NCBI GenBank assembly: GCA_000173575.1
Contig: ABYL01000004.1
Location: forward strand, 1 to 64,000
Source: Burkholderia sp. H160
GTDB lineage: Bacteria; Pseudomonadota; Gammaproteobacteria; Burkholderiales; Burkholderiaceae
Length of the DNA stretch: 64,000 bases
Direction of reading: 5' to 3'
The stretch's first letter is position 1; each line of letters opens with the position of its first letter. The position numbers and the translations under genes are program-made. Under the pieces are notes generated by a model. It was given only the letters and a program-made list of their open reading frames with translations, had not been told where the DNA came from and did not search any database. Positions 51,918-61,225 of the stretch are shown here, piece by piece.

Positions 51918-53090
51918 TCACGCCACGCGCGACGTGGGCGGCACCGCCGGCGCCGTGTCCCGACCGGCCGCGAAGCGGCGGATGTCGAACGGCTCGAGCG
52001 GCGTGCTGGTCGCACCGGTGTCGATCAGTTCGGCCATCGTGTCGCCGACGCCCGGACCCAGCTGGAACCCAGCGCCGCAAAAACCGAACGCATAGAACAG
52101 GCCGCTGGTCGTACCGCTCGCGCCCATGATCGGCTTGTCGTCGGGCATATAGCCTTCGACGCCGCTCCACACCCGGATGATGTTCAGCCTGCGCAGCATC
52201 GGCGCGACGCGCTGCAGCTGCCTGAACTGCAGCAACGTGCTTTGCGGCAGGACCTTCGCGCGGCGCTCGTCGAGATACGCTGGCGCACGCGCGCAGCCGC
52301 CGATCACGATATTGCCGCGCGCGACCTGGCGAAAATACACCACCTCCTCGATTTGCGGCGACGACACGCCGACCACCGGTTCGATTCCATACGGCACGGG
52401 TTCGGTCACAGCCATTTGCGGACCGTTGACGGCGATCGGCACCGCCTCGCCGAACTGCTCCGATAACAGATTGCCCCACGCACCCGCCGTGATCAGCAGC
52501 ACCGGAGCATGGAACGTACGGCCGTCGGCACTCGTCGCGCGAAACTCGGCGCCCTCTTTTTCCACCGTCACGACATCGCAGTTTTCGACGATCTGCGCCC
52601 CGAGCCGTGCCGCGGCTCGGGCAAACGCGGGCGCCGCGAGGCGCGGATTCGCATGCCCGTCCATCTGCGAGTACGAGCCCGCCAGCACCTCGGGACCGAG
52701 AAACGGAAACCGTGCGCGCAACGCGTCGCCGCGCAGCAGATCGAGCCTCAGACCGTAATGCGCGGCCTCCTTCGCGTAGGTTTCGAACTGGTCGGCCTGC
52801 TCTTCGCGATAACAGACGCGCACATGCCCGGACATCAGAAACTCGGCGTCATGCTGGATCAGTTCCGGCAGACGCCCCCAGATTTCGCGCGAACGGTTCG
52901 CGAGCGGCAACTGCGGCAGAAAGCGCCCCTGCCGGCGCACGTTACCGAAGTTGACACCGCTCGCCTGCTGGCCGACCAGTTGGCGCTCGAGCAGGATCAC
53001 CGAGCGGCCCCGCTGCCTCAGAAAAAATGCGGCGGAGGCGCCCATGAACCCGCCGCCCACGATCAGAACATCGGCGTGTGCACGGTTCAC
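51918..53090 (-). CDS. FAD-dependent amino-acid/opine dehydrogenase subunit (DAO family; HcnC/OoxB-like)
   Basis: This 390-residue DAO-family flavoprotein begins ADVLIVGGGFMGASAAFFLRQRGRSVILLER, an FAD Rossmann motif near residue 6. SGVNFGNVRRQGR follows, typical of the glycine/sarcosine oxidase and HcnC group. The C-terminal RVWSGVEGYMPDDKPIMGAS and FYAFGFCGAGFQLGPGVG form the second FAD contact. In HcnABC and opine-oxidase enzymes this subunit holds the amino-acid oxidising site. The gene overlaps the preceding subunit gene by four bases. With a transporter in the operon, an imino acid or opine is a more likely substrate than glycine for cyanide. Confidence 0.88.
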   Translation of the reverse strand: MNRAHADVLIVGGGFMGASAAFFLRQRGRSVILLERQLVGQQASGVNFGNVRRQGRFLPQLPLANRSREIWGRLPELIQHDAEFLMSGHVRVCYREEQADQFETYAKEAAHYGLRLDLLRGDALRARFPFLGPEVLAGSYSQMDGHANPRLAAPAFARAAARLGAQIVENCDVVTVEKEGAEFRATSADGRTFHAPVLLITAGAWGNLLSEQFGEAVPIAVNGPQMAVTEPVPYGIEPVVGVSSPQIEEVVYFRQVARGNIVIGGCARAPAYLDERRAKVLPQSTLLQFRQLQRVAPMLRRLNIIRVWSGVEGYMPDDKPIMGASGTTSGLFYAFGFCGAGFQLGPGVGDTMAELIDTGATSTPLEPFDIRRFAAGRDTAPAVPPTSRVA

Positions 53091-54463
53091 TCGGAGTCCT
53101 CCACAGTTGCGATGGCCAGCGGCTTCACGGGCGCCTGCCCGCGAAGTCTGCCGACCTGCTCGAGCGGCACATGCGCCGCCGCCGCGATCACCTCCGCACC
53201 CGCATGGCCGCAGTAGCGTCCCTGACAGCGCCCCATGCCGACGCGGCTAAAGGCCTTCGCACGGTTCGCTTCCTGCGCGCCTTCATCGCGCACCACGCGG
53301 CGCAGTTCGCCCGCCGTGATGCCTTCGCACCGGCACACGATCGTATCGTCGGACAGACGCGCCGCCTGCGCCGCAGGCCACTCAAACGCCTGCGCGAGAC
53401 CGAGCCGGAAGCGATCCATTTTGCGCTGTTCGCGCGTCAACGCGTCGAGCGTGGCGGCCGCAACGGTACGCCCGAGATCGCTCAGCGCAGCGTAAGCCGC
53501 GAGCCGTCCGGCGATCTCGGCGCCATCCGCACCGAGCACGCGTGCGCCATCGCCCGCGATATAGACGCCTTTTTCGGTACTGCGGCCGAGTTCGTCGATT
53601 TGCGGCACCCATTGCCGCGTGAGCGCATCGAAACGGAACGCGCAACGCGCGAGATCGGCAAGCTGGGTTTCCGGACGCAGGTGATAGCCGAGACCCACCG
53701 CGTCGCAATCAACCTGCGCGATGTTGCCGCGCGCATCGCGAAAGCGTACGCCAAGCACGCCATCGTCCGGAATGCCGAGAATTTCGAGCGGCTCGATGCC
53801 GTTTTCGACCCGCACGCCCGAGCGCTTTAGCCCGGCCACCAGTACGCGGCCCTTGCGCAATACGTCAACGCGCGCCAGCAACTTGGGCAGCGCCCGCAGT
53901 CGCGCACCGGTCTTCGACGTGTCGAGTACCGCCGCTACCTTGGCGCCCGCCTGCAGGTACTGGTTCGCGACCAGATACAACAATGGGCCGGTGCCCATGA
54001 AAACGACCTGGCGGCCAATCGCGCAGGCCTGCGACTTCAGCGCGATCTGCGCGGCACCGAGGCTGTAGGTACCGGCGAACTGCCAACCCTTGACCGGCAT
54101 CAGCCGGTCGGTCGCGCCGGGGCACAGGATCAATGCGTCGTAGCCCAACGCGCTCGCGTGTCCTTCATGCACGATATGCAGCTTGCCTTGCGCGACGTTC
54201 CACGCCAGCGTCTGCGGACGGTAATCGATCTGCGGGCGCAGCCGCTCGAAGGTCCGATGGAGGTCCTCCGCGCGCGCGGCTTCGGTGCCATACAACTTCG
54301 CGTACGGCCGCGTGAAGCCGTCGGGCTGTCGCCGGTAGATCTGACCGCCATCGCGCCTGCCTTCATCGACGACGATTGGGCGGATGCCGGCCGCCAGCAG
54401 TGTTTCCGCGCAGCGCACGCCCGCGGGTCCTGCGCCGACGATTACGATGCGAGGTTCGCCCAT
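53087..54463 (-). CDS. FAD/NAD-type dehydrogenase subunit with C-terminal [2Fe-2S] domain (HcnB/OoxA-like)
   Basis: From ATG 54463 the protein has 458 residues. It begins [25 protein letters not shown] (FAD motif) and continues with a pyridine-nucleotide-disulfide oxidoreductase fold (second dinucleotide motif near VVFMGTGPLLYLVANQ). The C-terminus has a BFD-like iron-sulfur domain: CRCEGITAGEL and GMGRCQGRYCGHAGAE, with four Cys. This combination is characteristic of HcnB, opine oxidase subunit A and D-hydroxyproline dehydrogenase. It passes electrons between the DAO-type subunit and the small ferredoxin-like subunit. The start overlaps the end of that subunit's gene by 22 bases. Confidence 0.88.
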   Translation of the reverse strand: MGEPRIVIVGAGPAGVRCAETLLAAGIRPIVVDEGRRDGGQIYRRQPDGFTRPYAKLYGTEAARAEDLHRTFERLRPQIDYRPQTLAWNVAQGKLHIVHEGHASALGYDALILCPGATDRLMPVKGWQFAGTYSLGAAQIALKSQACAIGRQVVFMGTGPLLYLVANQYLQAGAKVAAVLDTSKTGARLRALPKLLARVDVLRKGRVLVAGLKRSGVRVENGIEPLEILGIPDDGVLGVRFRDARGNIAQVDCDAVGLGYHLRPETQLADLARCAFRFDALTRQWVPQIDELGRSTEKGVYIAGDGARVLGADGAEIAGRLAAYAALSDLGRTVAAATLDALTREQRKMDRFRLGLAQAFEWPAAQAARLSDDTIVCRCEGITAGELRRVVRDEGAQEANRAKAFSRVGMGRCQGRYCGHAGAEVIAAAAHVPLEQVGRLRGQAPVKPLAIATVEDSE

Positions 54464-54753
54464 TGCGCCTCCGGTTGCGTCGTGACGACGCACATGCCTG
54501 CTTCGACGACGGTGGTGCAGGCGCGCAGCCGCTCGCCGTCCGCGGTCCATACCCAGCAATCCTGACACGCGCCCATCAGGCAGAAGCCGGCGCGCTTCTC
54601 ATCACCGAACTCGGACTGCCGCACATGCCGCACCGAGCACAGCATCGCGGTGAGCAGCGTGTCGCCGGCCAGCGCTTCGACCGTCATGCCGTCGATCGTC
54701 AGCTCGACTTTGGCGCGAGCCGTCTCGCCTACGCGTACGAATCTGCCGTTCAT
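54442..54753 (-). CDS. Small [2Fe-2S] ferredoxin-like subunit (HcnA-like)
   Basis: The 103-residue protein starts at ATG 54753, overlapping the ATPase gene stop by four bases (ATGA). It has the plant-type ferredoxin pattern of short HcnA subunits: [12 protein letters not shown], then [13 protein letters not shown] and [12 protein letters not shown], giving the four Cys cluster ligands. Many oxidoreductases of this type have the same three-gene composition. It acts as an electron relay in the heterotrimer with the two following FAD subunits. Confidence 0.9.
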   Translation of the reverse strand: MNGRFVRVGETARAKVELTIDGMTVEALAGDTLLTAMLCSVRHVRQSEFGDEKRAGFCLMGACQDCWVWTADGERLRACTTVVEAGMCVVTTQPEAQWANLAS

Positions 54754-55526
54754 GCCGCGGCTCCCGCCATGCCGTCGGGCGACACGTGAGCGTCGCTGCG
54801 ATTGCTCAGCACGTGGCGCAGGAATTCGCGTGTACGCGCCTCGCGCGGCGAACCGAGCACCTGCTGCGCCGTGCCCTCCTCGATGATGAGTCCCGCGTGC
54901 AGAAAGCACACCCGGTCCGCCACTTCACGCGCAAAGCCCATTTCGTGCGTGACCACCAGCATCGTCATGCCTTCGCGCGCCAATGTGCGCATCACGCCGA
55001 GCACTTCGCCGACCAGTTCCGGATCGAGCGCCGAGGTCGGCTCGTCGAACAGGATCGCCTTCGGCTTCATCGCAAGCGAGCGTGCAATCGCCACCCGTTG
55101 CTGCTGCCCCCCGGAAAGTTGATGAGGATAGGCGTGCAGCTTATGGCCGAGCCCCACCTTGACGAGCAGTTCGGACGCTTCGCGATGCGCGTCCGCGCGC
55201 GCGAGGCGCTTGACGTGCACGGGCCCTTCCATCACGTTCTCGAGCGCCGTACGGTGCGGGAACAGATTAAAGCGCTGAAACACCATGCCGACCTGGGTGC
55301 GCAACTGGTTGATGTTGCGCGCGCGCTGTTCGACGCGCTCGCCGAGCAGGCGAATTTCGCCTTCGTCGTATGACTCCAGCGCGTTAATGCAACGCAGCAG
55401 CGTTGACTTTCCCGAGCCCGAAGCACCGATCAGGCAGACCACTTCGCCCTGGTTCACGTTGAGCGAAATGCCCTTCAGAACGGGTACGGAGCCAAAACTC
55501 TTGTGCACATTCGTGATTTCGATCAT
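54750..55526 (-). CDS. Polar amino-acid ABC transporter ATPase (GlnQ/HisP-like)
   Basis: From ATG 55526, with GAGG five bases upstream, the protein has 258 residues. Walker A is [17 protein letters not shown] at about residue 33, the signature is [17 protein letters not shown], and Walker B is [18 protein letters not shown], all typical of polar amino-acid importers. It energises the permease encoded 18 bp upstream. Its stop is overlapped by the HcnA-like gene, so transporter and dehydrogenase are one transcript and probably handle the same substrate. Confidence 0.94.
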   Translation of the reverse strand: MIEITNVHKSFGSVPVLKGISLNVNQGEVVCLIGASGSGKSTLLRCINALESYDEGEIRLLGERVEQRARNINQLRTQVGMVFQRFNLFPHRTALENVMEGPVHVKRLARADAHREASELLVKVGLGHKLHAYPHQLSGGQQQRVAIARSLAMKPKAILFDEPTSALDPELVGEVLGVMRTLAREGMTMLVVTHEMGFAREVADRVCFLHAGLIIEEGTAQQVLGSPREARTREFLRHVLSNRSDAHVSPDGMAGAAA

Positions 55527-55544
55527 CGCATCCTCACTTCGCAC

Positions 55545-56201
55545 TTACCTGGCCCTGTGCCGACCGAAACGTCGTTCAAGATTGCGGGTCATGCTCATCA
55601 GCGGCAGGCTCATCGCCAGGTAGCCGAGCGCGACAAGCGTGTACACCGTCAGATTCTGAAACGTCGACGACGCGATCAGTTGGCCTTCGCGCGTCATTTC
55701 GGCGACCGTGATGGTCGACGCAAGCGATGAGTCCTTCAGCATCATCACGAGCGTGTTGCTGTACGGTGGCAGCGCGACCTTGATCGCCTGCGGCAGGATC
55801 ACGCGGACCATCGTCTTCACGCGCCCCATGCCGATCGACTGCGCGGCTTCGTACTGGCCCGGATCGACCGCCTCGATACCCGCGCGGAAGATTTCCGCGA
55901 TGTAAGTCGAGTAACCGAAGCCGAGCCCAATGATGCTGGCCTGCAGCGCCGTCACCTGAATGTGGATATCCGGCAGCACGAAGTAGATGTAGAACAGCAG
56001 CACGATCATCGGCAGACCGCGAACGACGTTGATCATCGCGCTCACACCGCGTACGACGTGCGGATAGCGCGACATCTTCAACAATGCCCAGGTCAGCCCG
56101 AGCACGGTGCTCAACAGCAGACAACCCAGCGTGATGATGATGCTCATCACCGCGCCTTGCAGCAAAATCGGTACAAAGTCGGCTATATCTTGCCAGCGCA
56201 T
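55545..56201 (-). CDS. Polar amino-acid ABC transporter permease (HisQM family)
   Basis: The 218-residue permease has the family N-terminus (FVPILLQGAVMSIIITLGCLLLSTVLGLTWALL). The EAA loop QYEAAQSIGMGRVKTMVRVILPQAIKVALPP lies near residues 125-155. It has about five membrane helices and is expected to act as a homodimer, because only one permease gene is present. The gene lies between the binding protein and ATPase genes. Confidence 0.93.
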   Translation of the reverse strand: MRWQDIADFVPILLQGAVMSIIITLGCLLLSTVLGLTWALLKMSRYPHVVRGVSAMINVVRGLPMIVLLFYIYFVLPDIHIQVTALQASIIGLGFGYSTYIAEIFRAGIEAVDPGQYEAAQSIGMGRVKTMVRVILPQAIKVALPPYSNTLVMMLKDSSLASTITVAEMTREGQLIASSTFQNLTVYTLVALGYLAMSLPLMSMTRNLERRFGRHRAR

Positions 56202-56234
56202 GTGGTGCCTTCCATTGCTCTTTGCATTCGTTCA

Positions 56235-56259
56235 GTCCGCCGCGCCGCCGGCGGCGGAC
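56235..56259 (-). promoter_or_regulatory. GC-rich stem-loop between binding protein and permease genes
   Basis: GTCCGCCG at 56235-56242 pairs with CGGCGGAC at 56252-56259, without a T-run. Such hairpins after the binding-protein gene commonly stabilise its mRNA and give more binding protein than permease. A second short hairpin (GGCGGG-T-CCCGCC) lies nearby at about 56268-56280. Confidence 0.5.
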
Positions 56260-56314
56260 CTCGCAGGGCGGGTCCCGCCTTGCAGCGGGCACGCCTCTTG
56301 TCACGAGAAGCCAA

Positions 56315-57118
56315 TCAGCTCACGAGGTGCCACTTCTTCAGGATCGCGTCGAGCGTGCCGTCGGCCTTCATTTTGGTCAGCGCGTCGTTGATCTTCGTCA
56401 TCAGCGCAGTGTTGCCCTTCTTCACCGCGATCGCGATATCGAACTTTTCCATCGGCACATACGCGTCGTCCACCCGCGTTCCGGCCATCGCGCCCGCTGC
56501 TTCCTGCGCTTTCAGGATCGGATAGTCGTTGAAGCCCGCGACGATGCGGCCCAGCGCGACATCGCGCGTCATGTCGGCGGGGCTGTCATACATCTTCACT
56601 TCGGTGAAGATGCCGAGTTTCTTCAGCTGGTCGCCGTAGTCGGTACCGGTCGGCGCACCAACCGTCATGCCCTTCATGTCCTGCACCGAGTGATAGACGG
56701 CCTTGTTCGTGTCCTTCACGATGATGCCTTCGCCAAACGCCGTCACCGGCTGCGAGAAATCGACCACTTCGGCGCGCTTCGGCGTCGGCGTCATGCCGGC
56801 CACGATGATGTCGATCTTGCCCGACACCACCGACTGGATCAGCGCCGAGAACGGCACCGCGTCGTACGACACGTTAAAGCCTTCGCGCTTGCCGATCTCC
56901 TTGACGACATCGGGCATCAGGCCTTCGATCTTCTGCGTCTTCACGTCCATGAACGTGGTCGGTGCGCTCGACGGCGGCGAGCCTGCGGTCAGCGTCGCCG
57001 TCTCGGCGGCGTGGGCGGCGCTGAACATCATCGTTATCGCGAGGCCCGCGCCTGCGGCAAAGCGCTGCACAGTGTTGAGGCGGATGGCGGAAGCAGGCTG
57101 GAACATGAAACGCAACAT
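56315..57118 (-). CDS. Polar amino-acid ABC transporter substrate-binding protein
   Basis: The 267-residue protein has a signal peptide ending FSAAHAAETA. The mature part is SBP_bac_3: VKTQKIEGLMPDVVKEIGKREGFNV, then IVAGMTPTPKRAEVVDFSQPVTAFGEGI, and GAPTGTDYGDQLKKLGIF. It is the first gene of the operon. The ligand is probably the amine, imino acid or opine oxidised by the downstream enzyme. An in-frame Met four codons later is an alternative start. The 113 bp gap to the permease gene holds the stem-loop. Confidence 0.93.
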   Translation of the reverse strand: MLRFMFQPASAIRLNTVQRFAAGAGLAITMMFSAAHAAETATLTAGSPPSSAPTTFMDVKTQKIEGLMPDVVKEIGKREGFNVSYDAVPFSALIQSVVSGKIDIIVAGMTPTPKRAEVVDFSQPVTAFGEGIIVKDTNKAVYHSVQDMKGMTVGAPTGTDYGDQLKKLGIFTEVKMYDSPADMTRDVALGRIVAGFNDYPILKAQEAAGAMAGTRVDDAYVPMEKFDIAIAVKKGNTALMTKINDALTKMKADGTLDAILKKWHLVS

Positions 57119-57195
57119 GGGGATTTCCTCTGGGAATAGTGATTTTCAATCTGCGCGCTGCCCTGCCACCTGACAGTAGCGATCAGTCGATCCAT

Positions 57196-58473
57196 TCAAT
57201 GCAGTACATCCTGCAACCTGTAATACGCGCCGACGAGCGGCAGAAACCACGCGCGTCCAAAATGTCCTGGAATCGCGGGCCATTCGAGCGTTCGCCACGG
57301 ATTGCGCGAGGCGGCGCCGAACATCACGTCGGCCATCAGACGACCCATGTGCACCGACATCTGCACACCGTGGCCGCTGTAGCCCATTGAATAAAACAGT
57401 CCTTCATGCTGGCCTGCGCGCGGCAGGCGGTCGGCCGTCATGTCGACGAGGCCGCCCCAGCAGTAATCGATGCGCACGTCGGACAGTTCCGGGAAATAGC
57501 GGGCGAGAGCGTCACGCAGAATCCGCCCGCTCTTCTCGTCCGAACGCGGATTCGACATAGCAAAGCGCGCGCGGCCGCCGAACAGCAGACGTTCGTCAGG
57601 CGTCGCCCGAAAGTAATTGCCGATGTTCAGCGTCGTAACATACGAGCGGCGCGTCGGCAACAACGCATCGAGGTGTGCCTTGCCGAGCGGCTCGGTCGCG
57701 ACGATGAAGCTGCCGACCGGCGCGATGCGGCGCCGGAACCATTGCAGCGGACCGACCTGCGACGCGCCCGTGGCAATCAGCACGCGCTCGGCGCGGACCG
57801 TGCCGAGGGGGCACTGCACGTCGAACGCGTTGCCGCCGAGCGGCTTCAGGTTCGTCACAGGCGTGTTTTCGTAGATCTGCGCGCCGCGGCGTGCCGCTGC
57901 CTCGCCCAGACCCACGCCGAATTTGCCCATGTGCATCTGCATGCCGTTGCGCTGCACGAGACCACCGAAAAACCCGTCCGACGCGATCTCCTTGTGAATC
58001 TGCTCGGGCGGCACCAGTTCGACATCGGGATCGACTTCGCGTCGCAACACCTCGTACGACTTCGCGAGCGACGCGTAGTGCTGTGGCTTCGCCGCGAGTT
58101 TGATCTTTCCGGAGTGGCGCAAATCGCAATCGATCTGCTCTTCCTCGATGATCGATTTCACCGTCTCGACGGCGCCCGCATACGCACGGTAGAACTCCGC
58201 CGCGCGCTCGCTGCCGATGCGCGCGGACAACGCGGCGTAGTCTTGCGCGACACCCGTATTGCAATGGCCGCCGTTACGGCCGGATGCCTGCGCTGCGAGC
58301 CGGCCCGCCTCGAACACGATCACCGACATGCCGCGCTTGGCCAGTTCCAGCGCAGCCGACAGTCCGGTGAAGCCGCCGCCGACCACCGCAACGTCCACCC
58401 GCTGCGGGAGCGTACCGTGGGCGCCCAGCGCAAAGCGCGGCGCAGTGTCGAGCCAGTAGGAGTCGAGCTTCAT
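57196..58473 (-). CDS. FAD-dependent amine oxidoreductase (gamma-glutamylputrescine oxidase, PuuB/OrdL-like)
   Basis: The 425-residue DAO-family protein begins with a short leader (SYWLDTAPRFA), then RVDVAVVGGGFTGLSAALELAKRGMSVIVFE. Next comes RNGGHCNTGVAQDYAAL, the RNGG segment shared with PuuB and OrdL. The C-terminus has CWGGLVDMTADRLPRAGQ and GLFYSMGYSGHGVQMSVHMG. PuuB oxidises gamma-glutamylated putrescine to an aldehyde. The aldehyde dehydrogenase gene and PuuR-like regulator upstream fit that pathway, although puuA and puuD are not in the window. Confidence 0.88.
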   Translation of the reverse strand: MKLDSYWLDTAPRFALGAHGTLPQRVDVAVVGGGFTGLSAALELAKRGMSVIVFEAGRLAAQASGRNGGHCNTGVAQDYAALSARIGSERAAEFYRAYAGAVETVKSIIEEEQIDCDLRHSGKIKLAAKPQHYASLAKSYEVLRREVDPDVELVPPEQIHKEIASDGFFGGLVQRNGMQMHMGKFGVGLGEAAARRGAQIYENTPVTNLKPLGGNAFDVQCPLGTVRAERVLIATGASQVGPLQWFRRRIAPVGSFIVATEPLGKAHLDALLPTRRSYVTTLNIGNYFRATPDERLLFGGRARFAMSNPRSDEKSGRILRDALARYFPELSDVRIDYCWGGLVDMTADRLPRAGQHEGLFYSMGYSGHGVQMSVHMGRLMADVMFGAASRNPWRTLEWPAIPGHFGRAWFLPLVGAYYRLQDVLH

Positions 58474-58554
58474 CGTGATGCGTTCCTGTCGGTGGGTGGC
58501 GCCGCGATCAGCGGCGCGCGGGAAGCGATGTCGTACGAAGGCCGAATCTTCGAA

Positions 58555-59232
58555 TCAGAGGCCCAGCAGCGACGCCAGTTGCGGAATACCCGACACTTCG
58601 TTGACGCCGTAGTACGGGTTCAACGGCTCGTGGCCGCGGTTGACGAACGCCTTGTGCTTGATGCCCATGTCGTACGCGGTCATCAGGTCATAGCGGAAGC
58701 TCGACGACACGTGCAGCACGTCTTCCGGATTGCAATCGAGTTGCGAGAACATGTACTCGAAGGCTTTCTGCAGCGGCTTGTACGCCTGCGCCTGCTGCGC
58801 GGTGTAGACCTTGTGGAACGGCGCGCCGAGCTTGTCGACGTTGCTGTGGATCTGGTCGTCCGACGCGTTCGACAGGATCACGAGCTTGTACTTCGAGGCC
58901 AGTCGCGACAGCCCTGCGGGCACGTCCGGGTGCGGGCCCCAGCTCGGCACGGCTGCGTAGATTTTCAGTGCGGTCGCTTCCTCGAACGGCACGCCGGTGC
59001 GTTCGCAGGTACGGCGCACCGAGTTCACGACCACGTCGCGATAGGGTTTCCATGCACCGAGTACTTCGTCGAGGCGGTAGCCACGGAAGAACTCGACAAA
59101 CTCATCCATCTTCGCCTTGTCCAGCTTGTCACCGTATAGCTCGCGCGCGGTCTGGCCCATCTGAAAGTTGGTCAGCGTGCCATAGCAGTCGAATGTGATG
59201 TACTTCGGCTCGAAATCGATCATGGTCAACAT
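58555..59232 (-). CDS. HAD-family hydrolase (haloacid dehalogenase type II-like)
   Basis: The 225-residue protein has HAD motif I as ITFDCYGTLTNF (nucleophile Asp), a mid-section LASKYKLVILSNASDD (motif II with Asn-Ala-Ser) and LHVSSSFRYDLMTAYDMGIKHKAFVN (motifs III/IV). The pattern is that of L-2-haloacid dehalogenase-like enzymes, which hydrolyse C-halogen or phosphate ester bonds. In this setting a phosphatase or side-product-repair function is possible. It lies between the PuuB-like and aldehyde dehydrogenase genes on the same strand with 80-100 bp spacers. Confidence 0.87.
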   Translation of the reverse strand: MLTMIDFEPKYITFDCYGTLTNFQMGQTARELYGDKLDKAKMDEFVEFFRGYRLDEVLGAWKPYRDVVVNSVRRTCERTGVPFEEATALKIYAAVPSWGPHPDVPAGLSRLASKYKLVILSNASDDQIHSNVDKLGAPFHKVYTAQQAQAYKPLQKAFEYMFSQLDCNPEDVLHVSSSFRYDLMTAYDMGIKHKAFVNRGHEPLNPYYGVNEVSGIPQLASLLGL

Positions 59233-59329
59233 CCTGTCGTCGTGGCGAACCTGTTGGCAGGCTCGGGGTTCAGTTTCGGGTTGAATCAGTGCGGTTGATG
59301 CTTGCCTTAATCCGGCGTAGGGCGCTGCT

Positions 59330-60823
59330 TCACAGCGTTTCGAAATCGATCAGCACACTCTTGTGCCGCATGCTCGCCACCATCGCCTCGCGGCCGAGAT
59401 CCTTGCCGATACCGGATTGGCCGAAGCCGCCCGTCGGAATGATCATGTCGCCGCTGCGGCCGTAGCGGTTGATCCAGATCGTGCCCGCGGCGATGCGGCG
59501 CATCGCCCGCAGCGCCTGGCCGATGTCGCTGCTATGGACACCCGCCGCGAGACCGTAGATCGGATGCGCGGCCAGTGCGATGCCCTCTTCCTCGTCCGTG
59601 AATGTCTGCACCGTCAACACCGGGCCGAACAGTTCCTCGCGCACGGCGGGCGTCTCGGCGCTCACATTGGCGAGCAGTGTGGGGCGATGGAAATAGCCTT
59701 CGCCGGTGCCTTCGAAAAAGCCGCCGCCGAAGATCACTTCCGCGCCACTCTCGCGGCTCTGCTCGACCAGCGCTTCGATACGCCGCGCCTGGGGTGCACT
59801 GATGATCGGCGAATAAGCGGTGCGACTGTCCCACAGCGGGCCGGGCTTGATCGGCTGCAGTTGCCGTTGAATGGCGTCGATCAGCGGCTCGGCAATGCGC
59901 TCGTGCACGATCAGCCGCGTACCGGCCACGCAGACCTGCCCGCCGTTGGCGGTAAAACCGCGGGCGACGCAGCGGGCCGTATGGTCGAGGTCCCGCACGT
60001 GCTCGAACACCAGTTGCGGGCTCTTGCCGCCGAGTTCCAGCGTGACGGGCTTGGTGCCGTGCAGCGCGGCGTCGCTCATGATCGCGGCGCCCGTGCGGGT
60101 CGAACCCGTGAAGCTCATCTTCGAGATGCCCGGGTGACGCGTCAGCGCGGCACCCGCCGTCGCTCCACGGCCGTTCACGACGTTGAAGATGCCGGGCGGC
60201 ATGCCTGCTTCGATGGCGAGTTCCGCAATACGCAGGGTCGAGAATGGCGTCATTTCCGACGGCTTCATCACTACCGCGTTGCCCGCCGCAAGCGCGGGGC
60301 CGCACTTCCATGAACACATCGACAGCGGGAAATTCCATGGCGTGATCGCACCGATCACGCCGTATGGCTCCGATGCAATGAAACCGAGACTGTCGCGGCG
60401 CGTGGCCGCGATATCGCCGCCGAGCTTGTCGGCCAGTTCCGCGAAGAAGCGGATCGCCTCCGCGGTGAACGGCACGTCAAATGTATAGCTTTCCGTCACC
60501 GGACGCGTCGAGCTGACCGTTTCGAGTTGGGCGAGGCTCACCGCATCGCGTTCGATCAGGTCGGCCCAGCGGCTGAGCACCTTCGCGCGCTCACGCGGAG
60601 CGCGCGTGCCCCAGCCGCTCGTCTTCCATGCGGCCAACGCGTTGCTGACCGCGTGATCGACCGTGGCGTCCGACGCGTCCGGCACATGGCCGAGCAACGC
60701 GCCATCCGATGGCCGGTGAACGGCGATCTGCGCCTCGCCCGCCGAATAGTACGCACCGCCAATGAAATGCCCCTGTGGCAACGGAATGGCTGAAGGATCG
60801 AAATCGAGTGACGGAGTGGACAT
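59330..60823 (-). CDS. Aldehyde dehydrogenase (PuuC-like)
   Basis: From ATG 60823 the protein has 497 residues. It contains ITPWNFPLSMCSWKCGPALAAGNAVV (cofactor region), MSFTGSTRTGAAIM, VTLELGGKSPQLVFEH with the general base, and the nucleophile Cys at about 298 (NGGQVCVAGTRL). TYTFDVPFTAEAIRFFAELADKLGG near the N-terminus matches the gamma-glutamyl-gamma-aminobutyraldehyde dehydrogenase group. It would oxidise the aldehyde made by the PuuB-like enzyme. Its promoter contains two direct repeats and an inverted repeat that probably bind the PuuR-like regulator. Confidence 0.92.
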   Translation of the reverse strand: MSTPSLDFDPSAIPLPQGHFIGGAYYSAGEAQIAVHRPSDGALLGHVPDASDATVDHAVSNALAAWKTSGWGTRAPRERAKVLSRWADLIERDAVSLAQLETVSSTRPVTESYTFDVPFTAEAIRFFAELADKLGGDIAATRRDSLGFIASEPYGVIGAITPWNFPLSMCSWKCGPALAAGNAVVMKPSEMTPFSTLRIAELAIEAGMPPGIFNVVNGRGATAGAALTRHPGISKMSFTGSTRTGAAIMSDAALHGTKPVTLELGGKSPQLVFEHVRDLDHTARCVARGFTANGGQVCVAGTRLIVHERIAEPLIDAIQRQLQPIKPGPLWDSRTAYSPIISAPQARRIEALVEQSRESGAEVIFGGGFFEGTGEGYFHRPTLLANVSAETPAVREELFGPVLTVQTFTDEEEGIALAAHPIYGLAAGVHSSDIGQALRAMRRIAAGTIWINRYGRSGDMIIPTGGFGQSGIGKDLGREAMVASMRHKSVLIDFETL

Positions 60824-60921
60824 GTGCGGCCTGATCAGTAGGTTCAAGTGTGTGGTGCCGCGCTAACGCGCAGATGACTGCTGGCACCACCCGGCACTGC
60901 TGTTCGCTATCGCGACCGCCG

Positions 60922-60961
60922 AATGAACGAACATCGGATGAAGTTCATTTTAATGAACGAA
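60922..60961. promoter_or_regulatory. Candidate PuuR-type operator: two AATGAACGAA repeats and an inverted repeat
   Basis: AATGAACGAA occurs at 60922-60931 and again at 60952-60961, exactly 30 bp apart. The second copy is part of the perfect inverted repeat GTTCATT-TT-AATGAAC at 60943-60958. The site lies about 100-140 bp upstream of the aldehyde dehydrogenase gene. AATGAACG recurs upstream of the XRE-cupin gene. As I recall, the E. coli PuuR site also ends in TAATGAACA. Confidence 0.55.
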
Positions 60962-61179
60962 GAATGAATTGCTAGTGGTCAAAAATAAACTTTGCGAAAA
61001 ATTCGTTGTGCACTGCGATACGTTGCAGCGCGCACGAGCAAGGCCACGCGGCACGCTCACCAGTCGTGCAACGCAAAACTGAAAAGGGAAAGAGACGAAA
61101 GGAAGGCGTTGACGTCAGCCGCAGTCCGCGTGAACCGGACACGGGCTTGTCAGAACAAGCAAGGGAGACAGGGGAAGGA

Positions 61180-61211
61180 CAGAGCCGCTTGCCGGGCGGC
61201 ACGCGGCTCTG
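61180..61211 (-). terminator. Stem-loop after the XRE-cupin regulator gene
   Basis: CAGAGCCGC at 61180-61188 pairs with GCGGCTCTG at 61203-61211, with an inner GCC/GGC pairing. It lies just beyond the regulator stop. No T-run follows on the minus strand, so it may act as a 3' stabilising hairpin or weak terminator. Apart from this and the operator, the 402 bp between 60823 and 61226 hold nothing I can call. Confidence 0.55.
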
Positions 61212-61225
61212 CAACTACGGAACGC

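Noticed and set aside
51918-54753. Hydrogen cyanide synthase hcnABC
   Set aside because: The subunit layout matches, but the genes overlap an amino-acid importer operon. Opine and imino-acid dehydrogenases share the same composition, so the specific cyanogenic call is not supported.
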